DNA of 9,507 bases. Source: Synergistaceae bacterium (GTDB lineage: Bacteria > Synergistota > Synergistia > Synergistales > Synergistaceae). Position 1 is the first letter of the stretch. Every line of letters begins with the position of its first letter. The position numbers were made by a program, and so were the translations under genes. Shown piece after piece: positions 1-6,177 of the stretch. Where the stretch lies: positions 1 through 9,507 of the forward strand of contig JAISWP010000072.1 in NCBI GenBank assembly GCA_031271065.1. The letters run 5' to 3'. The notes below the pieces were generated by a model, which worked only from the letters and a program-made list of their open reading frames with translations, was not told where the DNA came from and ran no database searches.

Positions 1-231
1 CGGAAAATATCCGGTTCTCATATTCGGTCATGGAATAAAACCGAGGCAGCGTATTTTCCATAGGGACATCTTCACAAGCAGGAATCGTATCAATCAAAGC
101 ACGCAAAGCACGTTTCATATTTGCCCAAGATTTTTCAATCGGGTTATAGTCAGGCGAATACGCCGGTAAAAGCAACAGCTTTATGCCGCGGCGGCGGCAC
201 AGGTTTTTAAGCTTCTCAGCAATCACCTTTT
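1..231 (-). mobile_element. IS630-family transposase fragment (C-terminal part of DDE domain)
   Basis: Reading the minus strand from about 231 down to base 1 gives one open frame containing LLLPAYSPDYNPIEKSWANM (encoded at about 115-175). This is the block around the last catalytic acid of IS630/Tc1-mariner-type DDE transposases, which cut and paste DNA at TA targets. About 35 more residues follow and the frame is still open at the window edge, so the true C-terminus lies outside. The N-terminal helix-turn-helix and the first two catalytic Asp residues are absent, because the DNA upstream codes for a different gene (BFD-like protein, 223-435). It is therefore a 5'-truncated remnant, not an active element as seen here. 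It is clearly more AT-rich than the neighbouring genes, consistent with foreign origin. The exact junction is not visible but should lie near 225-235; no terminal inverted repeat was identified. Family assignment is confident; the extent is not. Confidence 0.8.
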
Positions 232-435
232 GAGGGCGTCGGCGAGAGCCGAGTAATACGCCAGCATCTCGGCGGCGTCCAGGCGGCAGTCCATACACCG
301 GGGATTGTTCTCGTGGGTGTCCAGACAAGCCCCGGTATGTTTTCTTATGTCGTCCAGGCTGCGGGCGCCGCTTTGGATGGCCGCTATTATTTCTTTTTTG
401 GTCACGTTTCTGCAGCTGCAGATGACTCTGCCCAC
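223..435 (-). CDS. BFD-like [2Fe-2S]-binding protein
   Basis: This encodes a 70-residue protein. It opens with VGRVICSCRNVTKKEI, continues with the helix-rich stretch IQSGARSLDDIRKHTGAC, and ends with two or three helical turns. This is the pattern of the Fer2_BFD domain (bacterioferritin-associated ferredoxin / NirB-type), which holds a [2Fe-2S] cluster with a Cys-x-Cys pair and a later Cys pair. Cysteines are at residues 6, 8, 37, 47 and 50. Residues 6 and 8 form the first pair. Which of 37, 47 and 50 complete the site is unclear. I chose the GTG at 435 because GGAAAG lies about nine bases upstream and the domain starts right there. A TTG at 456 overlapping the pepF stop would add seven residues. 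It follows pepF by 17 bases and is probably co-transcribed with it. The stop codon lies at the junction with the IS630 remnant, so the last few residues could be altered by the insertion. The partner and role (iron handling or electron transfer) are unknown. Confidence 0.75.
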   Translation of the reverse strand: MGRVICSCRNVTKKEIIAAIQSGARSLDDIRKHTGACLDTHENNPRCMDCRLDAAEMLAYYSALADALKR

Positions 436-452
436 CGACGCGTCTTTCCAGT

Positions 453-2300
453 TCAAAGCGTCCGCCCCAGCAGTTCTTCGATTTCGTCCAGAGTGCGGGC
501 GAAAAGCGAGCACGCCGATTCGACGGGACGCGGCGTGCTCATGTCCACCCCGGCCAGCTTCAGCAGCTCTATCGAATAGCCGCTGCCCCCGGAGGAGAGG
601 AATTTCATATACCGCTCCCGGGCCGGAGCGCCCTCGGACGTGATCATGGAGGCCAGCGCGGCGGCGGCGGAATAACCCGTGGCGTACTGGTAGACGTAAA
701 AGGGCGAGTAAAAGTGGGGTATCCTGGACCATTCGTGAGCTATGAGCTCGTCTGTTACCATCTCCGGCCCGAAGTACTTTTCATTGAGCCCCCTCCATAT
801 CCTGCCGAGTTCAGAAGCTGTCGTGTCCCCGCCATTCCGGTGTTTTTCGTGGACGGCGCGCTCGAACGAGGCGAACATCACCTGGCGGTATATCGTCGCT
901 CTCATGCGTTCCAGACGCTGGTTCAGGAGGTATATCCTCTCACTGCGTCCGCCGGCGGCGCGGAGCATATAGTCGAGCATCAGCTCTTCGTTGGTGGTGG
1001 AGGCCACCTCGGCGCAGAATATGGTGTAATCGGACGCGGCGTATGGCTGATGTTTCCGGGAATAGTACGAGTGCATGGAATGACCCATCTCGTGCGCCAG
1101 CGTCATCACGTCGGAGAGTTCGCCGTTGTAATTGAGCAGTATGTAAGGATGCGTGCCGTATGCCCCCCAGGAGTAGGCGCCCCCGCGCTTGCCCCTGCTG
1201 GCCCACACGTCTATCCAGCCGGATTCGAGCCCGAGCCTGAACTGGGCCATATACTCGCCCCCCAGAGGCGCCAGCGCCTCCGTAACCATCCTTTTGGCCT
1301 CCTCCCAGGGTATGTTCCTGTACGGGTTTTCCACGAGAGGATTGTAAATGTCGTACATGTGTATTTCGTCCAGCCCCAGCACTTTCCTGCGGAGAAAGAC
1401 GTAGCGGTGAAGGTGGGTCAGGGCGGACTCCACCGTATCTATCAGGTTGTCGTAGACAAAACGGGGTATGTTCGCCCCGTCCAGGGCGAAGTCCAGGTCG
1501 GACTCGAACTTTCTGGCGGAGGCGTAAAAGCGCGACGTTTTCAGCATACCGCCGAAGGTGGCCCCCATTGTATTGCTGAACTTCGCGTAGGTCTCATAGA
1601 GTGCGCTGAAAGCCGACTGCCGGACCGCCCGGTCCCTGGACGATATGTACTTCATGTATCGCTCCTCGGTGAGTTCCGCTTCTCTGCCGTCCTCATCCGT
1701 TATGCTGGGAAATTTCATGTCCGCGTTCGTGAGCATCGAAAACGTCTCGTCCGGGGACGACGCCATATCGCCCGCCCGGGCCAGCAGTTCCTCCTCCTCT
1801 TTCGAGAGTATGCGCGCCCTGCGCCGGGCTATCTCCCTGAACATGAACCGGTAATCGTCGAAATCGGCCCCGCTCGTCTCGGGATCTGTGAAGCCGTTCA
1901 GCACGCTGTCAGGGATCGATATTATCTCCGGAGTCACGAAGCTGGCCGCGCCGGATACCTCGACGGCGAGGGTCCCGGCCCTGGACGACAGGTTCTGGTA
2001 TGCGGGGTTTGCGGTGTCCTCGTGGCTCTTCATGACAGCGTAGACATATATCCGATCCGTCATCGCGGACAGTCTGTCCCTGAGCCTGAGACATTCGAGA
2101 AGGGCGGAGGCGGAACTGCCCAAAGTCCCCGCCATCGAGGCGAGTTTCGGAAGTTCCGACTTTACCAGGGCAAAATCGGCCTCCCATTCGCCGTCCGTCG
2201 GATATATATCCGACAGTCTCCATTTGAACTCATCCGGTATATCAGATCTGAGCGGAACCTCCCCGCCGGCAAATCCGTCGAAAACCGACATCCCAATCAC
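453..2300 (-). CDS. pepF: Oligoendopeptidase F (M3 family zinc metallopeptidase)
   Basis: This 615-residue cytoplasmic peptidase is predicted to cleave short peptides. It has the usual PepF length (about 600). The N-terminal part (about 15-190) is the helical PepF lid region, starting with FKWRLSDIYPT. The M3 catalytic domain covers about 200-600. The zinc site is visible as HEMGH at 403-407 (two His ligands and the catalytic Glu404), with the third ligand Glu431 in FCAEVAST. The substrate-binding tail HFYSPFYVYQYATGYSAA (529-546) supplies the conserved His and Tyr residues. All key residues are present and the frame is intact. GTG at 2300 is preceded by AAAGGA with a seven-base spacer. An in-frame ATG nine bases further on (2291) also has a GGGGTG upstream and could be the real start, with little consequence. 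It lies 55 bases downstream of the secreted-protein gene and 17 bases upstream of the BFD-like gene, suggesting a shared transcript. Confidence 0.95.
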   Translation of the reverse strand: MIGMSVFDGFAGGEVPLRSDIPDEFKWRLSDIYPTDGEWEADFALVKSELPKLASMAGTLGSSASALLECLRLRDRLSAMTDRIYVYAVMKSHEDTANPAYQNLSSRAGTLAVEVSGAASFVTPEIISIPDSVLNGFTDPETSGADFDDYRFMFREIARRRARILSKEEEELLARAGDMASSPDETFSMLTNADMKFPSITDEDGREAELTEERYMKYISSRDRAVRQSAFSALYETYAKFSNTMGATFGGMLKTSRFYASARKFESDLDFALDGANIPRFVYDNLIDTVESALTHLHRYVFLRRKVLGLDEIHMYDIYNPLVENPYRNIPWEEAKRMVTEALAPLGGEYMAQFRLGLESGWIDVWASRGKRGGAYSWGAYGTHPYILLNYNGELSDVMTLAHEMGHSMHSYYSRKHQPYAASDYTIFCAEVASTTNEELMLDYMLRAAGGRSERIYLLNQRLERMRATIYRQVMFASFERAVHEKHRNGGDTTASELGRIWRGLNEKYFGPEMVTDELIAHEWSRIPHFYSPFYVYQYATGYSAAAALASMITSEGAPARERYMKFLSSGGSGYSIELLKLAGVDMSTPRPVESACSLFARTLDEIEELLGRTL

Positions 2301-2338
2301 CCCGTCATCCTTTAAAAATTATTTGAACTCCCCTAAAT

Positions 2339-2352
2339 CCGCCGGCCGGCGG
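2339..2352. repeat. 14-base GC-only perfect palindrome between two genes
   Basis: The sequence CCGCCGGCCGGCGG reads the same on both strands. In the minus-strand transcript it would fold as a 5-bp stem with a GGCC loop, starting three bases after the stop codon of the secreted-protein gene. No run of T follows (the next bases are ATTTAGGGG), so it is not a standard Rho-independent terminator. It could stabilise the upstream mRNA end or weaken read-through into pepF. Confidence 0.5.
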
Positions 2353-2355
2353 TTC

Positions 2356-3402
2356 CTACAGGTATATCCTGATGGCTTCGACGTTTTCGAGCGTGTGCTC
2401 GGTCAGGCCGGAGACGTTCGGCAGCTCCTGCCATCTGCCCTTTATCCTGCACGAAACCCATCCGGTCCTGGAATCTGAATCCACGTCCCCCGGACGCACC
2501 CACCCCTTGAAGAAGGGGGACTCGCCCGTTATATCCTCGAAACCTATCCCTCGAAGCACTATATACTGACTCATCCGGCGAGTCTTCTGCAATTCACTGG
2601 AATATGTGTGACTCAGCGGAACTATCTGGAAACCGCCGATCTCCCTCTTCGGACACGTGGATACGCAGATGACCCCGGGATGATTGGCCCGGACCATTCC
2701 GCGCCCCTGATACAGCGTGCCCTCGAACCTTCCGGTGCCTCCCGCTCCGCTCTCCACCACCGCGAACTGATGGTCGCCGCCGGCGTCGTGGTACCACGCC
2801 CTGCCGCCCGGCACGTTCTCTATCTCGAAATACTCTATGTCGTGTTCCGGCCTGTACACTCTGATCTCGAGGGCAGACGCGAACTGAAACAGCTGGATAT
2901 TGTTGAAAAGGACCGGTATGCCCACCCTGTTGACTATGTACACCGGACTGCCGACGAAGGGCGCGTATTCGCCCCACAGCCCGGAGCCCCCCGTACCCTC
3001 CACCACGAAAGAGGTGCCGAAGCCGGTGGCGTTGGCAAAGGTCTGAGACGGGAGCAGGCTCATGGTGCGGCCGGTTCCGTCCTCCACCGACACCTGGATG
3101 TGGTGCGCGTTGGACGCGGTCGCTATGATCTGTCCGCCGAGACCGTACTTGCTGGCGGTGAAACCGGGATGCCTGCTCTTTTGCGGGACCGCCAGCACAC
3201 GTCCCATGTCCAGGGAGCTTCCGTCGGGGAATATGACTTGGGCCTGCTCCCCCAATGTCATCGGAACGTGTATTTTGAACATCATCCGGGAAGAGTCCTC
3301 GACATTGTATACCGAAGCCTCGGCAAAAAGCGCGAAGCCAAAGGCCAAAATAAAAAACGACGCTGAAAACACTATTACGGTTCTGATACGGGAACGTGCC
3401 AT
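2356..3402 (-). CDS. Secreted or periplasmic protein of unknown function
   Basis: I do not recognise this 348-residue protein. It starts with a textbook Sec signal peptide: basic MARSRIR, a hydrophobic core at about 8-27, and an AEA site predicting cleavage after residue 29. The mature part has no further membrane segment. It is rich in Gly, aromatic and beta-forming residues, with several short Gly-rich turns (GTGGSG, GAGGTG), which suggests a beta-rich exported domain. It contains a CVSTC pair near the middle of its second half and one more Cys in VSCRIKG close to the C-terminus; a disulfide is possible. The C-terminal segment (about 280-348, from MSQYIVLRGIGF) looks like a separate compact module. 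No catalytic motif, lipobox, LPXTG or S-layer homology repeat was seen. The ATG at 3402 has GGTGAT five bases upstream and a strong promoter candidate about 65 bases upstream. It is the first gene of the leftward unit with pepF; a functional link to pepF is not evident. Confidence 0.8.
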   Translation of the reverse strand: MARSRIRTVIVFSASFFILAFGFALFAEASVYNVEDSSRMMFKIHVPMTLGEQAQVIFPDGSSLDMGRVLAVPQKSRHPGFTASKYGLGGQIIATASNAHHIQVSVEDGTGRTMSLLPSQTFANATGFGTSFVVEGTGGSGLWGEYAPFVGSPVYIVNRVGIPVLFNNIQLFQFASALEIRVYRPEHDIEYFEIENVPGGRAWYHDAGGDHQFAVVESGAGGTGRFEGTLYQGRGMVRANHPGVICVSTCPKREIGGFQIVPLSHTYSSELQKTRRMSQYIVLRGIGFEDITGESPFFKGWVRPGDVDSDSRTGWVSCRIKGRWQELPNVSGLTEHTLENVEAIRIYL

Positions 3403-3434
3403 TATCGATCACCAGCAGCCTTCGTCGTAAAAAT

Positions 3435-3447
3435 TGGCGTAACGCCA
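3435..3447. promoter_or_regulatory. Short inverted repeat in the 5' leader of the secreted-protein gene
   Basis: TGGCGTAACGCCA is a 13-base inverted repeat with a single central base. As DNA it could be an operator just downstream of the leftward promoter. In the minus-strand RNA it can form a 5-bp GC-rich stem with a UUA loop, followed by AUUUUU, which resembles a very short intrinsic terminator or attenuator. The stem is too short for a firm call. Confidence 0.3.
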
Positions 3448-3466
3448 GGTTGTCCAAAACTAAGTA

Positions 3467-3494
3467 ATTATACCCGTTTCTGCGGCGCTGGCAA
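3467..3494 (-). promoter_or_regulatory. Sigma-70-type promoter for the leftward unit
   Basis: On the minus strand, a TTGCCA -35 box (3494-3489, five of six matches to TTGACA) is followed after 16 bases by a perfect TATAAT -10 box (3472-3467). Transcription would begin near 3460 and give a leader of about 58 bases before the ATG at 3402. It is the best promoter match in the window and suits expression of the secreted-protein gene, pepF and the BFD-like gene. Confidence 0.65.
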
Positions 3495-3515
3495 AAACCC
3501 GGACCCCGCAATAAT
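3488..3515 (+). promoter_or_regulatory. Candidate promoter for the glycan operon
   Basis: On the plus strand CTGGCA (3488-3493, four of six matches to TTGACA) and AATAAT (3510-3515, five of six to TATAAT) are 16 bases apart. The -35 box overlaps that of the leftward promoter, so the two would share or compete for the same DNA face. A second -10 candidate, TATCAT at 3540-3545, has only a poor -35 partner (CTGAAT at 3518-3523). Which one is used cannot be decided from sequence. Confidence 0.4.
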
Positions 3516-3559
3516 GCCTGAATAAATACCGAAATATGCTATCATAACAGGCAGCGTAC

Positions 3560-3589
3560 AGCGTGTAACGCTTGCGAAGGTGAAACCTT
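3560..3589 (+). promoter_or_regulatory. Two adjacent hairpins over the aminotransferase start site
   Basis: Two small perfect inverted repeats lie back to back in the leader: AGCGT-GTA-ACGCT (3560-3572) and AAGGT-GAA-ACCTT (3577-3589). The second one contains the only good Shine-Dalgarno-like sequence (GAAGG, 3576-3580) and the GTG at 3580, so folding would mask the ribosome-binding site. This SD is correctly spaced (eight bases) for the TTG at 3589, not for the GTG. Stems are only 5 bp, so an effect on translation is possible but unproven. Confidence 0.35.
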
Positions 3590-4728
3590 TGAGGAAAAGA
3601 ATATACCTTTCGCCGCCTCACCTGGGCGGAGAAGAGATAACTTACGTCAAAGAAGCGTTCGACGCCAACTGGGTGGCGCCCCTGGGGCCCCATGTGGAGG
3701 CTTTCGAACGGGAATGTGCGAAACACGCCGGCGTCAGATCCGCGCTCGCTCTTTCTTCCGGCACAGCGGCGGCGGAGCTCGCCTCGATACTGATGGGCGT
3801 AAACGGCGGGGACACGTTCTTCTGCTCGTCTCTGACATTCATAGCCACCCTCGCGCCTCTGGTACGGCGCGGCGCTGTCCCCGCGTTCATCGATTCCGAG
3901 CCCAGCTCGTGGAATATGTCCCCGTCCGCCCTTCGGGACGCCTTCAATGACGCGGCCGAAAGGGGAGTCATGCCGAAGGCGGTCGTGATAGTGAACCTGT
4001 ACGGCCAGTCGTGCGATATGGACGAAATACTGGGGATATGCGCCTCCTATGGGGTACCGGTGCTGGAGGACGCGGCGGAGTCCCTGGGCGCCCTCTGCAA
4101 GGGACGTCAGACCGGATCTTTCGGCAGATTTTCGTTCTACTCGTTCAACGGAAACAAGATAATCACCACGGCCGGCGGAGGCATGCTGCTGTCGGACGAC
4201 GATGAGTCCGTCGAACGAGCCAGGTTCCTCTCGGCTCAGGCGCGGGACAAAGCGCCCTGGTACCAGCACTCGGAGCTCGGCTTCAATTTCAGGATGAGCA
4301 ACATCCTGGCCGGTATAGGCAGGGCGCAGCTGAAGCTGCTGCCGGAGAGGGTCGACGCGCGCAGGGCGGTATTCGGGAGATACGCGTATGCGCTGTCCGG
4401 CTCACCCGGGATCGAATTTATGCCGGAACCGGACTGGAGCCGTTCCAGCCGCTGGCTCACGGCGATGACGATAGATCCGGCGACCGCCGGAACCACCAGC
4501 ATGAAACTGATGGAAGCCATGTCCTCGGAAAACATTGAGTCGCGCCCCGTGTGGAAGCCCATGCACCTCCAACCGGTGTTCGAAGGGGCGAAGTATTATA
4601 AACATGAGGGACGCGACGTGAGCGGAGGCCTTTTTGAAAACGGTCTCTGCGTACCGTCCGGCTCGAACCTGACGCCGGAGGATCAGGAGGCGGTGATCAG
4701 CGTGATCCGCCGGGAACTGCGCCCGTGA
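3580..4728 (+). CDS. DegT/DnrJ/EryC1/StrS-family sugar aminotransferase (PglE/EpsN-like)
   Basis: This PLP-dependent enzyme is predicted to transfer an amino group, usually from glutamate, to the C4 keto group of a UDP-4-keto-6-deoxy-hexose, giving the 4-amino sugar. The 382 residues match the family length. The protein opens with IYLSPPHLGGEE, typical of PglE-type members, and has the GTAAAEL phosphate-binding turn (61-67). VLEDAAESLGA carries Asp164, which contacts the PLP pyridine nitrogen. FYSFNGNKIITT carries the Schiff-base Lys193, followed by a GGG turn. The C-terminal small domain contains the expected SRPVWKPMH. The annotated start is GTG 3580, but it has no SD. TTG 3589 (protein starting LRKRIYL) has GAAGG at the right distance and may be the true start. 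It is the first gene of the rightward operon, and its stop overlaps the start of the next gene. No 4,6-dehydratase to make its substrate is in the window, so that gene must be elsewhere. Confidence 0.9.
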   Translation: MKPLRKRIYLSPPHLGGEEITYVKEAFDANWVAPLGPHVEAFERECAKHAGVRSALALSSGTAAAELASILMGVNGGDTFFCSSLTFIATLAPLVRRGAVPAFIDSEPSSWNMSPSALRDAFNDAAERGVMPKAVVIVNLYGQSCDMDEILGICASYGVPVLEDAAESLGALCKGRQTGSFGRFSFYSFNGNKIITTAGGGMLLSDDDESVERARFLSAQARDKAPWYQHSELGFNFRMSNILAGIGRAQLKLLPERVDARRAVFGRYAYALSGSPGIEFMPEPDWSRSSRWLTAMTIDPATAGTTSMKLMEAMSSENIESRPVWKPMHLQPVFEGAKYYKHEGRDVSGGLFENGLCVPSGSNLTPEDQEAVISVIRRELRP

Positions 4729-5327
4729 TCTACGGCGCCGCCAAACGCGTCCTGGATATAGCCGGAAGCGTCGCGGGTCTCGCGCTCGCGTCTCCGCTCA
4801 TGGCGTGGATAGCCCTCAGGCTCCGGGCGGAGATGGGGAGCGCGATCTTCACGCAGCACAGGGCGGGGCTTCATGGACGCACTTTCCCTCTCCGCAAGTT
4901 CCGCTCGATGAACAGCCTGCGGGACGAGAAGGGGGAACTGCTCCCGGACGGGAAGAGGCTGACCCCTTTCGGCAGATGGCTCCGGGAGACGAGCCTCGAC
5001 GAGCTGCCGCAGCTCTGGAACGTCCTCGTGGGAGAAATGAGCCTGGTCGGACCCCGTCCGCTCCTCACGGATTACGTCCCTCTATACAGCGACGAGCAGA
5101 GGCTCCGCCTGTCGGTCAAACCCGGGATAACGGGCTGGGCGCAGATAAACGGCCGCAATGCCATATCATGGCCTGAAAAATTCGCCCTCGACGTATGGTA
5201 CGTAAAACACGCGTGCATGTCGCTGGACATGAAGATCATGCTCGTAACGATAAAGAAAGCCCTGAGGCGGGAGGGCGTCTCGGCGGCAGGGGGCGCGGCC
5301 GCGCCTCGTTTCACCGGAGAGCGGTGA
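4725..5327 (+). CDS. Monotopic phosphoglycosyl transferase (PglC/EpsL-like)
   Basis: This enzyme is predicted to start glycan assembly at the inner face of the cytoplasmic membrane by moving a sugar phosphate from a UDP-sugar to undecaprenyl phosphate. At 200 residues it is the short PglC-type form, without the extra membrane domain of WbaP-like proteins. The N-terminal hydrophobic segment (about 8-31) contains Ser23-Pro24, which breaks the helix into the re-entrant hairpin typical of this class. The catalytic Asp-Glu dyad is Asp92-Glu93 in TSLDELPQLWNV. Further family motifs are LRKFRSM, MSLVGPRPLL and KPGITGWAQINGRN. The last 20 residues are Ala/Gly-rich and look unstructured. The GTG start overlaps the aminotransferase stop (GTGA), with GGGA nine bases upstream. 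Placed beside aminotransferase and acyltransferase genes, its substrate is probably the UDP-N-acylated 4-amino sugar made here. Confidence 0.93.
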   Translation: MIYGAAKRVLDIAGSVAGLALASPLMAWIALRLRAEMGSAIFTQHRAGLHGRTFPLRKFRSMNSLRDEKGELLPDGKRLTPFGRWLRETSLDELPQLWNVLVGEMSLVGPRPLLTDYVPLYSDEQRLRLSVKPGITGWAQINGRNAISWPEKFALDVWYVKHACMSLDMKIMLVTIKKALRREGVSAAGGAAAPRFTGER

Positions 5328-5328
5328 C

Positions 5329-5538
5329 ATGGAAAAAAATATGAAAATTCTGGAGATCGCGCGTACAGTTCTGGGAGACGGGGTATCGAAGGAGACATCC
5401 ATAGAGACGTTTCCGGGATGGGACTCCCTCAAAACCCTGCAAATAGTAATGGGACTGGACGAAGCGGGTATCTCGGTGCCCTTCGAGAGGATCGCCGAGA
5501 TTCGTTCCATCGGCGGCATAATGGAGATAGCCGAGTGA
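5329..5538 (+). CDS. Acyl carrier protein
   Basis: This 69-residue protein has the four-helix carrier-protein pattern. The phosphopantetheine attachment serine is Ser33 in FPGWDSLKTLQIVMGLDEAG, followed by the acidic helix II/III region with FERIAEIRSIGGIMEIA. Carrier proteins hold acyl groups as thioesters after modification by a phosphopantetheinyl transferase encoded elsewhere. It is shorter than fatty-acid AcpP and is not in a fatty-acid gene context, so it is probably a dedicated carrier for the pathway in this operon. It begins one base after the phosphoglycosyl transferase stop, with GGAGAG seven bases before the ATG. A second in-frame ATG at 5341 is less well placed. Its stop overlaps the next start (TGATG), implying translational coupling with the acyltransferase. 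The FkbH-like protein two genes on is the likely loading enzyme; there is no acyl-ACP ligase nearby. Confidence 0.88.
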   Translation: MEKNMKILEIARTVLGDGVSKETSIETFPGWDSLKTLQIVMGLDEAGISVPFERIAEIRSIGGIMEIAE

Positions 5539-6173
5539 TGAAATACAGCAAAGTCATAATATACGGCGCCGGAGGACTGGGACGCGAGATTCTGCAGATG
5601 GTCCGCGTCACGCTCGGCAAAGAGGCCGACATACTCGGATACGCGGACGACGGGGTGGAGCCGGGAACAGTGCGAAGCGGCGGTATCGTTCTGGGCGGCA
5701 GGGAATTCCTGGACTCCATGAACGAGCCCTTCGCCCTGGTGTTCGGGGTATCCGATCCTTCAGCGAAACGCAGGCTGTACGCCGGACTGAAAGCAAACCC
5801 GCTTATCTCCTTTCCCAATGTCATACACCCCAAAGCGTCGGTGAGCGAATACGCGTCTTTGGGGGAAGGGGTCGTCATGGCGGAAAACTCCCTCGCAAGC
5901 GTGGACTCCGTGATAGGAAACTGTGTGTTCGTAAACTACGGGAGCATGATTGGCCACGACACTGTCATAGGGGATTGGACGTCGATAATGCCTATGGCCG
6001 CGGTCTCTGGGAGCGTACGCATCGGAGAGGCTTCGCTGATAGGAGCTGGCAGCGCTGTAATACAGGGCGTGACAGTAGGAAACGGCAGCACCGTCGGCAT
6101 AGGAAGCGTCGTGATAAAAGACGTGCCCGACGGAGCCACGGTGTTCGGCAGCCCGGCGGTGAGAGTGTCATAG
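5538..6173 (+). CDS. PglD/EpsM/NeuD-type sugar N-acyltransferase (left-handed beta-helix)
   Basis: This 211-residue protein has two parts. Residues 1-90 form a small Rossmann-like domain with KVIIYGAGGLGREI (5-18), which in PglD binds the UDP-sugar. Residues 95-205 form a hexapeptide-repeat left-handed beta-helix. The catalytic His is His140 in YGSMIGHDTVIGDW, next to Asp141 (His-Glu in PglD). The C-terminal turn VVIKDVPDGATVFGSPAVRV is where homologues bind the acetyl-CoA pantetheine arm. Known relatives acetylate the 4-amino group of UDP-4-amino sugars, or acetylate sialic acid. The start is ATG 5538, overlapping the ACP stop. A longer in-frame opening back to 5418 lies inside the ACP gene and is not credible. 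Being coupled to an ACP gene suggests that the acyl donor may be carried on ACP, as with LpxA-type beta-helix acyltransferases. That is inference; acetyl-CoA remains the default donor. Confidence 0.9.
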   Translation: MKYSKVIIYGAGGLGREILQMVRVTLGKEADILGYADDGVEPGTVRSGGIVLGGREFLDSMNEPFALVFGVSDPSAKRRLYAGLKANPLISFPNVIHPKASVSEYASLGEGVVMAENSLASVDSVIGNCVFVNYGSMIGHDTVIGDWTSIMPMAAVSGSVRIGEASLIGAGSAVIQGVTVGNGSTVGIGSVVIKDVPDGATVFGSPAVRVS

Positions 6174-6177
6174 GGCC

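Noticed and set aside
410..421. Perfect palindrome CTGCAGCTGCAG
   Set aside because: It lies inside the BFD-like gene and encodes the Cys-Ser-Cys iron-sulfur motif with Cys as TGC, so coding constraint explains it.
714..2315. A 533-codon open frame on the plus strand
   Set aside because: It lies antisense to pepF, whose zinc-site and substrate-binding motifs are intact. The antisense product has a biased composition and no recognisable domain, typical of a GC-rich shadow frame.
2608..3366. A 252-codon open frame on the plus strand
   Set aside because: It is antisense to the secreted-protein gene, which has a convincing signal peptide, promoter and ribosome-binding site. The antisense frame has no such support.
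3460..4269. A 269-codon open frame on the minus strand
   Set aside because: It is antisense to the aminotransferase and runs into the promoter region; Arg-rich shadow composition.
5418..5537. Upstream in-frame extension of the acyltransferase
   Set aside because: It would read through most of the ACP gene in another frame. ATG 5538 matches the start of the Rossmann-like domain and overlaps the ACP stop.
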